From Hyposmocoma kahamanoa (lineage: Eukaryota > Arthropoda > Insecta > Lepidoptera > Cosmopterigidae): 64,000 bases of DNA. The translations under genes were made by a program, and so were the position numbers. The stretch is taken from NCBI RefSeq assembly GCF_003589595.1, contig NW_020654810.1, positions 7,868,880 through 7,932,879 of the forward strand, in the 5' to 3' direction. Each line of letters opens with the position of its first letter. Within the stretch, counting starts at the first letter, position 1. Of this stretch, positions 9,551 through 21,000 are shown piece by piece. The notes beneath the pieces were generated by a model. It was not told where the DNA came from and made no database searches. It worked only from the letters and a program-made list of their open reading frames with translations.

Positions 9551-10388
9551 ATACAACACAAACTAATAAGAGTTACTTAGAGGTGGGTGATAAATAACGT
9601 CACGATGAAAAAATCACGATGATCCGCTGTCAAACAGTACTACCGTGACTCGTTCCGAAGGAACGACGTTCCAAAGTCACATAGTTGTTCCTCCGTTCCA
9701 ATAGCTATCCCCGTCACTCACATCACGACATACGTATTTGATACGATGCGCGATTTCCGTTTCGTGGTGACTGAGCGCGTCACTCGTTGTAGTTCTCTTC
9801 AAATCGGGCCATTTCGGCGATGGGAGTGAATGAAATAGGATGACTTTCTTTGCTCACTCAGAAGAGTCGTAGATGCTTACTACTACTAGAAAAGGCGGAT
9901 GAAAAAAATCTGCAGCAGTTATTATAAACCTATTCATGAACAAAGTAAAATACTTTTGTATATTTGTTTTATTATAAGAAGAGTTGGTATTTTATATTTA
10001 TGTACAATCTACTTTGTGTATTCTACTAGAAATATAATTGCATTACACTTTATTGGTATTTTTAACAATCCAAAGATTCGCATTAAGTAAGTAACAAACA
10101 AAATTACACTAAATACAAAATCAACTTTTTGAATGGAATTGAAACTTATTACAAAGGGAGTAAAAACTTAGACAAATCATTCTATAAAAAACGGCTATAA
10201 GTATTAGAAAGAAAAGAAGCCGCTGGCTAAAACCGTATATCGTGATGTAAGTTATAGGCGTGACAAGGTCACGGAAGTAACAGTCGTGACAAAATCACGA
10301 TGATTTTTTCACTGTGATTTTTTTTGGAACCGGAACGACAGTCACGGCGATAGAAATGTAACGCTATTCCACATGTCTAATACAACAC
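9551..10388. mobile_element. Candidate hAT-like non-autonomous element upstream of the caspase
   Basis: Left end TAGAGGTGGGTGATAAATAA (9580) and right end, read inverted, TAGACATGTGGAATAGCG (from 10379) are imperfect terminal repeats. Inner segments CCGTGACTCGTTCC (about 9644) and GGAACGACAGTCACGG (about 10333) are also inverted relatives. TCACGATGA/GATTTTTTCA motifs recur at both ends. The 11-bp direct repeat TAATACAACAC lies at 9551-9561 and 10378-10388, but not flush with the left terminal repeat. No transposase is seen inside. Confidence 0.4.
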
Positions 10389-11604
10389 ACAGTTTCCTAA
10401 AATGTTTTTTCCAAAGAGCGTATTAATGAAAAATTATAAAACACGATGGATAGAATAGTGTGCTAAACAGAGATAGTAGGTTATTTTTCTACTTAAAATA
10501 GTGGCCTTTGTGGTTGGGGTTTTTAGTGAAATACAATTATGACTATTAAATAGGATGGATCTACATACCAAGGGTACATGAAGGGATACGTAGTATTTCT
10601 TTTTAGTTTGTGATGAAGGGCCTAACGCTAAACGAGTGAAAAATTAATTAAGTAATAAACTTACAATACAACGTATATGAATTAATATTATTGTCGAATC
10701 TGTTAACATATTAATAGACTATTGGAAGATAGAAGGATCAAAATAGTAATAAGAATAGGGGTATCAGCATGCACAAGTGACACATTAAAAACATTATTTG
10801 TTAAAATTGAGACAAAAATAAAGAAAGCGGTCAGTGTCATCTACTTCTTCCACCAATTCCCAATTAATAATTCATAATATGCATTTTAGCATGATGATGA
10901 CACGGAGAACAAATGACTCCCACAAGGATAATTAATATCAATAAAGCAGTAAAAATCCCTCAGATCGTATAAAATGCCTTATATTTCGATAAAGAGAAAA
11001 GATTATTCAGGAATAACCGTTCACATATTATACTACAAGTATATCAAGTAACTACAACATATTTTTTTGTTTAAAGTGCTGATAGCGGAGCTCGGAGTCA
11101 TGTTGTTCATAATGAACAAAGGTCATATTAAGAAATTAAATTATTGTAAGTGTATCAACGGTAAACAACTATCTTATCATATCGCACATGAAACCAAATA
11201 CTGTTCTAACTCAAAAATGGTGGAATTCAGGAAACAAGATCGAGTTCAAATAAATTTAACTAAATCAATCTTATTAGGAATAATGGTACTATTTTTATTC
11301 ATGCATAATCTGTAGTTATGCAGGACCGTGGTGAGAGGCACACAACACACACCAAAACTCGAAGGTCGATACCCCGCAATGGGTGAAGTCAGGCTGTACA
11401 TGATGATGATGAATATTTATTTATCCACTTATAAACGAGAATAGAATTTTTTTGGTTCCATTCAGTAATATTTGGAACTTAAATCTTGTATTCTCAACTT
11501 TACCAGTTACAATAATATGCGCCAATTTGGATACTCGTTTGTGTAATCCGTCACGCCAATTGGAACACAAAAACATCAAAATTAAAAATGTATTTAACAA
11601 TCAA
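10389..11604. other. Intergenic, nothing recognised
   Basis: AT-rich. An 82-codon open frame at 11067-11315 lacks protein-like composition or recognisable motifs. No repeat family was noticed. Confidence 0.4.
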
Positions 11605-12063
11605 AATTTTATTCTCGACGTAACATCATAAACATAACAAGTTTCATAAGTTCTCACAGGTGGCGCAACGACACAAAAGTCTTTTAAACGTCCAATACAA
11701 AGATCTGCAACAACCACACGTTGCTCAGTTGGCAAAGCGGTAGCCACGTAAGGCGACGACTCCTTCGATGTGCGTCGTGAAACCGACCAGCTCGTGGGTT
11801 ACCATGAGCTGGTCGAGCACCAAACATGCGTAAGCGTGTTTGGTGTTTTTGCTGTATTTGTCGAAATAGACAAACAAGGCAAATATTTTGTCACACATGC
11901 TATCTACACATTGTTTGTCAAATACATCACATACGCAAATACAAATAACCAAAGTGCCACCAAAAAAAAATTGAAAATAATGACGTTCGCCAATTTTACA
12001 GTTATCCGCGGTGTTTTTTTGGTTCTGTTCTAATATTATTGATTCCATGGATGCTACCAACAA
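11605..12063 (-). pseudogene. Unrecognised broken reading frame with stacked hairpins
   Basis: A minus-strand frame from 12063 to 11725 (112 codons) ends EGVVALRGYRFAN-stop. A second frame then continues with protein-like sequence (VATALPTEQRVVVADLCIGR and DFCVVAPPV) to a stop at about 11610. It is followed immediately by AATAAA overlapping the stop. The protein-like character in two adjacent frames suggests one gene with a frameshift near 11740-11760. I do not recognise the family. The DNA also forms three consecutive stem-loops (11785-11814, 11818-11845, 11857-11874). It could equally be a repeat-encoded fragment. Confidence 0.35.
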
Positions 12064-12814
12064 TCTTTCTTATGAGCTAGGAACGAAGCTCAAACTCTTC
12101 AGGGGTGCTTCGTTTCACTTTCGAATATAAACTTTACCAATTGGTTGCAATCTGGATTTTCAATAATACTCAGTGATTTTAAACAATGGTAACATATTGA
12201 CTACCTGTATTTACTGACAAATAAACCGTATTTTATCCATAAATTATTTTTATTCTTGAGAAGAGGTTGAAAACCTTGCATCAGGGACTAAACTAAGCAA
12301 ATGACTATTTTTTGCCGACAAATTTTATGTATTTAATGAAGAATTCAAGTGAAAGTACAAATATATAAATAAGTAATGCCGGGCGACAGTTGTAATTCCA
12401 TTGAAACCTGTAATTCGTGCGGGAATAGTGACCACGGCCGTTCATCCATTTCAAAGTGCTTGCTTGAACCGAAAAAAGCGTGTTCGTGAAACTCATAGTG
12501 ACAACCACGAAGTGTTAGTATACTGTATCAAAAAGGGAAATAATTCTTTCGTCTGTACGTAAAACGATTAGAAACGACGTAAAAGAGTTGTCAAGACTCG
12601 GGATTGAATTGTCGTATTTGGTAAATTACTTTTTCAAACACTACTGTACTTTTCTCTCCTGGGCCCTGATTTTAATTCAAATCGGAATCGATCCTATCGG
12701 ATAGTCCATTTGCAATATTACACGCGTCGATTCGCAAAAGACGCAGTGTCTGATCGGGAGAGGCAATCAAAATCAAGCTGTTGTTTCCAAAGCTTCAACC
12801 TTTACAATTCACCA
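12064..12814. other. Intergenic, nothing recognised
   Basis: No coding frame or repeat was identified by eye. AT-rich, with some moderate-GC sequence near 12720-12790. Confidence 0.35.
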
Positions 12815-13168
12815 TCGAGTATATAACCATAAATAGAGACGACATGTCATTTAATTTGTTTGAAAACTATTCTGCCATATCATTACTGTGACAACTGCGC
12901 TCCGATTGGCTAGCCCGAGTTCGAAACAATTGACGGGTGTCGTCAATGGGTGTCGTCAACTGTTTCACTTCAAATCGACTAGTTAAGTAGAGCTGTGCTA
13001 TAATGGACGAAAATTGCAGAATTACATATTTAATATTTAATTACCGATGAAATGTGATTCCGTTTGTTTTGTAATTAGATGTTTTGCTGTTTTTCCTACA
13101 CCACCGAATATAACAGCACGGCATTGTTAGAGAATTATTATCTTTATTACAATAAACACAGAATAGGA
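12815..13168 (+). mobile_element. CATCGAG MITE family, copy 1, right end lost
   Basis: Begins ATCGAGTATATAACCATAAA and matches the complete copy at 46009-46540 for about 330 bp (shared GTGATTCCGTTTGTTTTGTA and CTTTATTACAATAAA). It is cut off by Penelope-like sequence near 13169. Confidence 0.65.
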
Positions 13169-13226
13169 AATGAAACTGTTTTTACGGATTTAAATCGCGT
13201 ATATTTGTTTTTTCAAACAAACAGAA
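13169..13226 (+). mobile_element. Penelope-like element arm, fragment
   Basis: Contains GGAAATGAAACTGTTTTTAC followed by GGATTTAAATCGCGTATATT and TTTTTTCAAACAAAC, the arm found at 21487, 30375 and 55345. It ends exactly where the Fanzor-like coding sequence begins. Confidence 0.6.
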
Positions 13227-14013
13227 AATATCAAAGAATATTGGAGTAAATATATCAGCCTGCTCAAACATTTCGGTTATAGTTTTTGCACCGACGGCAT
13301 TTGAGTTTCAATGTCCGTTGATCCGGGCGCCAAAACCCCGATAGTTACATACACGAGAACCAGTGACGAGTTTGAGTACAAAACGCTGAAAAAGGGTAAA
13401 GTTATATATGAAACTAAAGAGCGGCACCGAGAAAAAAGAGATTACGATTCGTCAAAGATATAGATGCAAAAATTAGGAATGATAGAGAGTCTACAGAAAA
13501 GCCGCTGGGATGTACAATCTCTCGCAAAATCAATCTTGCAAATGGTTCAACAAGAAATAGCAACGCTACGAACAGAAGCGGGTGCAGCGAGCGGTTAAAG
13601 TTTGACAAGTATATACATGATCAAAAGTGAACTACACGATTGTCGACGAATATTTCGGCAAAAAGGCCGGAACGCTCGTGGTTTACGGCGCCGTGTTCGA
13701 TTTCATGAATAAAGGGAACTTTAAGGGCCACCGTAAACTTAGACACAATGATATTATAAAGACAATAAAGCAACAAAAACATTTGTCAATCTATAGCGAA
13801 GCGTTTACAACGAAAAACTGCAATAAATATTTTGAAGAAAACATACAGCAAGGACTAATCTCCACACCGTTAGTATACTGTAGTGTATGCCGTAAAGGTA
13901 TTCATAGAGATAAAAACGGGGCAAAAAATATTCTATTGAAATACGAATATAAAGTTCAAAATTTGCCGTGTGTTCCTTCGTTCACCGGCACAGATATGGA
14001 TGTTAGTCAATAA
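13227..14013 (+). pseudogene. Fanzor (eukaryotic TnpB-like nuclease) C-terminal half, decayed
   Basis: Fanzors are eukaryotic relatives of IS605/IS607 TnpB; members of the family are RNA-guided DNA nucleases and usually ride in transposons. In one frame from 13227 the sequence reads SFCTDGI, a stop (TGA, 13302), then VSMSVDPGAKTPIV. This fits the TDG motif just before RuvC-I, with its Asp in SVDPG at 13320-13322. After a second stop (TAG 13461) and two frameshifts near 13590 and 13625 come LVVYGAVFDF, SEAFTTKNCNKYF and YCSVCRKGIHRDKNGAKNIL. The last is the zinc-ribbon plus RuvC-III signature, with Asp at 13909-13911. The first zinc pair has lost a Cys (CNKY instead of CxxC). The N-terminal half is absent. 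Assignment rests on motif order and spacing; a viral or bacterial TnpB origin cannot be excluded. Confidence 0.68.
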
Positions 14014-14841
14014 GGTCCATTATTATACCTCTTAGCCAGCCGTTAAGTTCGGTAAAGGGTTAATAAGACGACAAAGTACTTTGTAAGCAAAATATAATAT
14101 CATTTTTGTTTTGTATAACATTATTTATATTGAGCAATATATTCTAAACTGACTAAAATATATAAACTATGTTCTTATCAGATAATGCTACTTATCAGAG
14201 TTATCAGAGGATGCATCATTAATCTAAATTGAAGTAGGTACATAATTTGTTGCTACTTAATCCATAACATTTTTATAAATTCACCATCCCAAAATCACTA
14301 GTAAATATTATATTTAAGCTATTTACCTAAGTACACAAATAAAATAAATACTATAAAACTAAGTTTATGAATCACACAAAACTATTCTATATATTTTGTA
14401 TAAATAAATACATGCCCTTGTACATCTTTGTTTTGTGTATCTCTAAGTATTAAAAAAAAAGAAACGCATTTCAACAGTATTTTGGAATCTTAGGAAACAA
14501 ATACAGTTTCTAGCCAGTACGTTTAGGGTGCGTGCGAATTTCATTATACTAATTGAACTCACTGTTCATTATGACGTACGTACTGGCTTATTTCTCGCGT
14601 ACTACTTCTAAAGGTGCTTTTGTACGTTTTTTAATTTAAGTGCACGATTTTTGTCAAACTTGTACTAGATATTTTGAGCACACTAAGAACGTGTAGATAT
14701 TATTGGCACGTCGTCCGTCCAAAGTGATTTTTGGTTAGTTTCACCGTTTAGATCATTTTAATGCTGACTGACCTACGCTGTGTCAACAAATCATTAGCAA
14801 TTTAGTTTTAGCGTGTGGCACGCTATGTCCCGTAGAAGATG
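14014..14841. other. Between Fanzor remnant and carboxypeptidase 3' end
   Basis: AT-rich. The first 80 bp after the Fanzor stop contain TCTTAGCCAGCCGTTAAG, with no obvious terminal repeat or guide-RNA scaffold that I can confirm. A minus-strand ATTAAA at 14757-14762, 80 bp past the carboxypeptidase stop, is a plausible polyadenylation signal. Confidence 0.35.
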
Positions 14842-15054
14842 TTATCCGGGGTTTAAATTGTCTACAATAGCCTTTACTGCTTGCCAAGTTTCTCTTGCGG
14901 TAGAGACGATTTGTGATCCAGGTAGTAGAAATCCGTAGGGTCCGAAAGAGTCACGTAGGTCGATGTGATAGGAGAATTTGATACCTGCACGGGCCTTTGC
15001 CCAGTCGTGGGACATCCCTGATGCGGGCTGTCTGATTTCTGGTGCTGTTCCCAC
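14842..15054 (-). CDS. Carboxypeptidase-like exon 9: C-terminal catalytic region
   Basis: Encodes APEIRQPASGMSHDW, then IKFSYHIDLRDSF and YGFLLPGSQI, and ends DNLNPG-stop. By alignment to YQASG..DW and FELRD of CPA, the Tyr248 position is Arg and the catalytic Glu270 is Asp; the S1' position 255 is His. Acceptor gtttcag, phase 0. Confidence 0.88.
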   Translation of the reverse strand: MGTAPEIRQPASGMSHDWAKARAGIKFSYHIDLRDSFGPYGFLLPGSQIVSTARETWQAVKAIVDNLNPG

Positions 15055-18000
15055 CTGAAACATAGAACTTAGCTAAATACAGTGTAATAAACAATGAAGT
15101 GTCTGGAAATTCGAAAAAGGAGTACGTAGCTAAGTGTACGTATTATTTACTCTAATTTGACTCCCAACATTATATAATGTAATTGTACATTAACATTACG
15201 TCGTTTGGAGTCACATAAAGGACAGAATCTTTGGTGTGCGAGTTTTGGCATTTAGCTAGTTCTGTTAATTGTTATTACCGATAATGTCATTAGTCTCCGT
15301 TCTTCTAACGGTGTACTAACAAACAAAAATTACCTCAAAAGTACGTTATAAATAGATAACATAAAAAAGTGCCACAGTGAATCATACAAAACGATACAAA
15401 ATTGTTTTGCGAATTTCTAATGAGTTGTTAATGGCAACTGATAAAAAAAGCTTCATAATCAGAAATTCTTCAATCTAGAACTTATTGAAGGCTCCTTTCT
15501 ATTCTGTACCAAGTATTTGAGCGCAACAAGTTGATTGGGAACGTCTTTTCATATTTTATACACATCTAAGTATATAACTTTTACATTTGCAATTAAATTG
15601 CAATTTGAAAGCTAATATAAAAGTACGATACAAAGAGTTTAGACTGGTACTGGAACCCTATCTGAGACTCACCATTTTTAATGTAAATACCCATAAATAT
15701 GTGTACCACTTTGTTAAAGGTTGCACATGCGGATAACTTCCCGCTAATTGCAATAAATTAAGAACGGATTAGAAAGAAGCGCCATTCCCATAGAATAGAA
15801 TAGGAGTTACGAGTTTAAAAACTACAGTGAAACAAAAAACTTTAGATTACAGCTTCTGCGTACTTCGATGACAGTTCAGCTTATTTCTGTGTAGATATAA
15901 CTTTTGAAATAAATATCGTAAATGATAAATTTGTACAAATTTCATGTCTATTTACAAAGAGCAACCTCAAGAATTTCTTATTCTTCTGAGGGGATCCTGG
16001 TTTTAAATGTAAATCAAATCAAAAATATCCATATAAAATATTTTTATAAAATTCTCAACGTTTATAATCCTAAATGTGTATAACTGTAATATAAAACATT
16101 TACATATTTTGAAAAATTGCTGTATTATTCAAGATGAAATCTAAATAAGAATTCACTGAAAGATAAAAGACGATCTTCACATATTTTTTTTAGATATTTT
16201 TGATTTGATTTATAAAAATTACCTTGTATTTGGTTCCATATAAATCGGAGAGTGCTGAGGTGGCGAGCTTGCCCATCTCCATGAGCTCGCCGTCGTCGGA
16301 GAATGGCGCGTGTGCATGGGAACTCGGGATCAGCCATGATTGTGAATACGCGTGCAGCGACATATACACCTGGAAGTAAACATCGACACTTAAGAGTCGT
16401 ATTCCAGAACTCTACTCAATGCTCAAGTCAGGACTTGAGTATGATATAAAGCACTAGAAATCATACTCAAGTCCTTGCCATTAGGGTCGTATTTCCAGTG
16501 CTTGAAATCATACTCAAGTCCTGACTTGAGCATTGAGTAGAGTTCTGGAATAGGACCCTGAGAATGATACTGACACAATGCAAAATATTCGAATTCAAGT
16601 AATGAGAAATTTTATTCAAGTTCTGAAAATTGTGATTATTGCAATTTCTTACCCAACAAAGACTTTTGAATGCAGTTTTCAGCAACAATAAAATGGGACC
16701 AACATAGTTTTAGAAGTATTGTATAAATGTTCACCTACCACATTAAAATAAGGTATTTAGAATATACCTTAAAGAACTATGTATATTTAAGTTTTCGGAA
16801 CATATGTGTAGGTATATTCTATCAGCCTGAATTATATCAGATATGTCAGCATATAAATTCCGAAGATAAGGGTTACCTTTTTGCACATTTTGTCAGTAAG
16901 TAGAATTAGGTATCCAAAACCGTACGTTACGCGATAACTCTAAAAACTAAATTTGTGAATGATTTTGATAATTCTTTTTTTGGTGGAAAAAGGATACCTC
17001 AGAAGTAGTCCCATTTAAATTTGAAGAAAATATTCCCTCTCTAAGTGTGATTAATGACAAACTAGGGGATTAATGACTTTTTAGGTAGGTTTTTTTAGTA
17101 CTCAGTACTGACATTATCAACAAAGCGCTTAAAGATGAATTTCATTTCTTAACCTACTTCATAAAAGGAGGAGGTTCTCAATTTGACTGAATTTTGTTTT
17201 TGTGTTTTTTGAAGTCTGTTAAAAATAAAATGTTACGGTGACATAGAGCTGCTCTGATGATGGGAATGGGAGACAAAGGAGTAAAACTTCTCAACAATAC
17301 ATAGCAGCCAACTTGTGTTTAGGGTCATATGATTTGTTTTGACGAGGACTTTCACATGTGTTGCAGTTATTCTTGAGGAGATCGCGGTAACGAATACAGT
17401 GAAAGCGGAAAAACACTTTTGAGGTCGGTTTTTTTTAAATAAAATAAAGTGTTATAACTATCAAACTTCCACACTTACGGACCCCTGGACCCCGACTCGG
17501 AACTCTTCGATATTGTAACCGAATCGTTCGATTTGATATCGTTCTAGCATCGAAGGGCGCTTTTCGAGCTATTCAGAACATTCGAGTTAAACGTTCTATT
17601 CGGATTCGAATACGATATCGTTATCCAACAGCGTTTACGGAGTTAATCGGTGAAATAGATTACTAGAAAAATGAAAATCCTTTTACATTTTTAAGACTTT
17701 AATATAAGAATGCATCTTGCATTAAAATAAATTGAACAAAATCCAGATTTTTTTAAAAATAATAAGAGGTTCCATATTACGTTCTTGCTTAGTAAACAAT
17801 AAGGCGTTCGGTAACTTTCATTCGATAACTGTGCTCTGAATAACGTTCGTAGCCATTGCCAGACGAGAAGTTCGAGTAATCGTACGAGAGTGACGTCATT
17901 TCGGTTCGGTTTCGAATACGACAGTTTGACGTTCGATTCGGGTGTTGTGAATATATTTTTTTTACGTTTATTATCAGATATCGTACGATATCTGATAATA

Positions 18001-21000
18001 ATCGTAAGATAATCGTTCTGAATCGACCCCCTTCAATCGAATAATAATTTAATTATTTATTTAGACAATATATTTTTTTAAGGTCCAATAGTGTTAGTAG
18101 CTTACAAATATAACTTAAAGACTAGGTTAGTGTTAATAATAATAAATAATTGCACAAAAATTAAACTATAAAAAGTGGCAGCCGACTCTCAGATCTCTCA
18201 CCCGCGTCCGTGTCTTGTGAGACTATTCAAACAGGACCCGAATGAAAGATTCCATAATGGGTAGGTCATATCTATCAGGTATGACTTGTAAAATGGTGTC
18301 GGTGCTGCCCCTCAGTCTGCTGAGCAATGATGTAGGCTTTTTGCGAATAATGGCATTGAAACTATCAACCCGCGCCCCTGCAAACATGGTAGACGTACTA
18401 CAAAAGCAGGGCAACACCATCAACATTTTAAAGCCATTGATTCGCTCTGGGCCTTATGGAGGGAAAAGTTTCGTTTTTATTTTGACTTTCAATTATTTTG
18501 TGAAATCTAGTTTAAAGTGGAATAGGATAGTGCTATTGTGCCTTAATCGAAGATTAAAACGCGAAATTATACGAATCTCGAACTAAAATACCCGTATCGG
18601 CCCGTTCTAAGGAATCCCGAGTCAATCCAAGCACGCCGCCTCAAATTGCCTATCCTCTTTGTGGTGGCCATATTTACAGAAATATAATTAAACGTTTATG
18701 GTTTCGGCTGAAGGACTTTGTTTCCGTGGCCAGCAATAAATTTAAAAAAAATCTAAAGCCATTATTGAATGTGCCTCGTAGGGCACTAAGCGATTTTTAA
18801 AGGGTGACTAAAAAAAACAATGAAACACCTTTTTATGTATAAAACGAGTCTAAACACTTATTTTTCACGTCACTTATTTTTATTTATTTAAAATTTCCCT
18901 GCAACAGATTCAAGGTTTAAAATCACGGAAGAAAGAAATGTGGTCTGTGTTTAAAATAGTCGACATTTCATATTTCTAGTTTCAGCAGTTTCGCTGTATG
19001 TTAATACGTTACTTCGGGTCTCTTTTGTATAGGTATTTAGATGGAATGTAAACGGGTAAATATATTATACGTGTTAGGTTTTTTTCTCGATATTTCCATT
19101 CCGGTTGTGAGAGGCCCAATAACGTAAATCCGTTATTAATTTCATAATTGCCTCCGTAGCCTTACGGTTACCATGCCGGACTGCCACGCAGAGGTCCCAG
19201 GTTTGATTCCCATGCCGGGAGAAATAGTTGTATGACCTACATTTATATCTCTCGTGAATTTGGGTGTAATTTGTGGTTGTCTATGCGTGTGTCCATGGCA
19301 CCCGCGACACTGGGTTTTCCTAGTGCGGGGCTATGTTGAGTGTGTGCGTTATAATGGAGTGTGTATATACATAGTAAATAAAATTATTATTATTCGAGGC
19401 ACACCACCTGCTAGATGATCGAACGACATCGTCGGGGTGGCTGGAACATTGTCGATGACACTCGTACAGGACCGATTGACCTGGCGTGCAAAAGAGGAGG
19501 CCTATTACCCAGCAGTGGTTGTTAACGGGCTGAGATGAAGAGATGATGAAACAAAATTAAAGAAAAGCGTAAAAGTGTATGCAGGTGACGTTAGCTGTAG
19601 TTGAATAATTAAAGTTTCCATTTTGAAAAAATCATATTTTTCAGGAAATTAAATATTTTTCCCAATAATTTTCCTATATTTTTCCCCATCCTCTAACTTC
19701 AACTTTAACTTTTGTATCTTCTTCTTCTTTTAAATGTTATGGCCCCATCGAAATAATCAATGATTTTGCCAATGTCAAGTAAAAATAACTATCTTTTGTA
19801 TCTTAAGATTTTTCCTCATACGACAGTTGACACCTGTCAAACGTCGAAAATACTTAGACTATATTTTTTTTAACCGACTTTAAAAAAGGAGGAGGTTCTC
19901 AATTCGACTGTATGTTTTTTTTTGTTTTTTTTTTTGTTGGAAAAGGGGTACTTCCGTAGTGGTCCCATTTCATTTTGAAGAAAATCATTCACCTCCAATG
20001 GTGGCTGTTCACGCATGAAGATTCATTTTTATAAATAGCGCCTAACTTTAAATTAGGAGCAATTACTTTTAGCAATCATTTTGTTGATTTTGCTATTTCT
20101 CCAATTCAAGGCGTTATTCTCTCGATATACTTTGAGTAGTGTCGTAGTGAGAACCTATTTTTATTATCTCCAGTATCAAGTCCTGTATAGTGGCGAACTA
20201 GGGGATATTTCAATGAAACTTAGCAAATAGACGTAATTCCACGTACTTTTGAGGTCGGTTTTTTTAGTACTCTGTACTGAGATTATTCCATTCTCTAAGA
20301 AAATAGGGAACGGAAACGATGAAGCAATTATATTTTTTTTTACCTATGATTTTTTTTCGTTCTTATCCAACCATTTTAAATCTCATTTTACTCTAACTTG
20401 CTTTTAGTTATACAATTTTATTTTATAATTCACACTAAATAAAACTTCAAAATATGTATCTAAACGTCGAACATAAGATGAGCCTTCGAATTATATTTAT
20501 CCAATTTTCTCAACTTTTCGGAAATTTTACCCAACGAAAGATTAAAAAAAAGAATTGAAGAAATGTCATGTAACTATCTTCTCAAATTTAAAAAGAGTAA
20601 AAAAACAGATTTATATTACTTTGTAAGTGTCATCACACATGTAATTTATAAAAATATAATTATCGTTGTAACAATACGTTACGTGTTACGTAATTTAATT
20701 ATTGGATTCCGCTATATGTTGTAAAGATTACAAATGAATTTCAATCCTACCGTTTCTCGCTTGAGTTAAGCAAAAACACCACAAAGTTTATGCGAATCAT
20801 TTTGTTGAAATTGTCCAAGTACAGAAAGAACGTAATAGAAAGCAAGTCAGAAGTTCATAAGGCAATGAAACTTTCTCATAACATCCATTACCTACCACAA
20901 AAAAGATTGTTTTCCTATAAAAAAGTCAGTTATCATTCAGATTAAAGAAACGGCGAAAAATAAATAGTAATTTGTCAAGTCGCCACCGCGGTCGCCGCAA

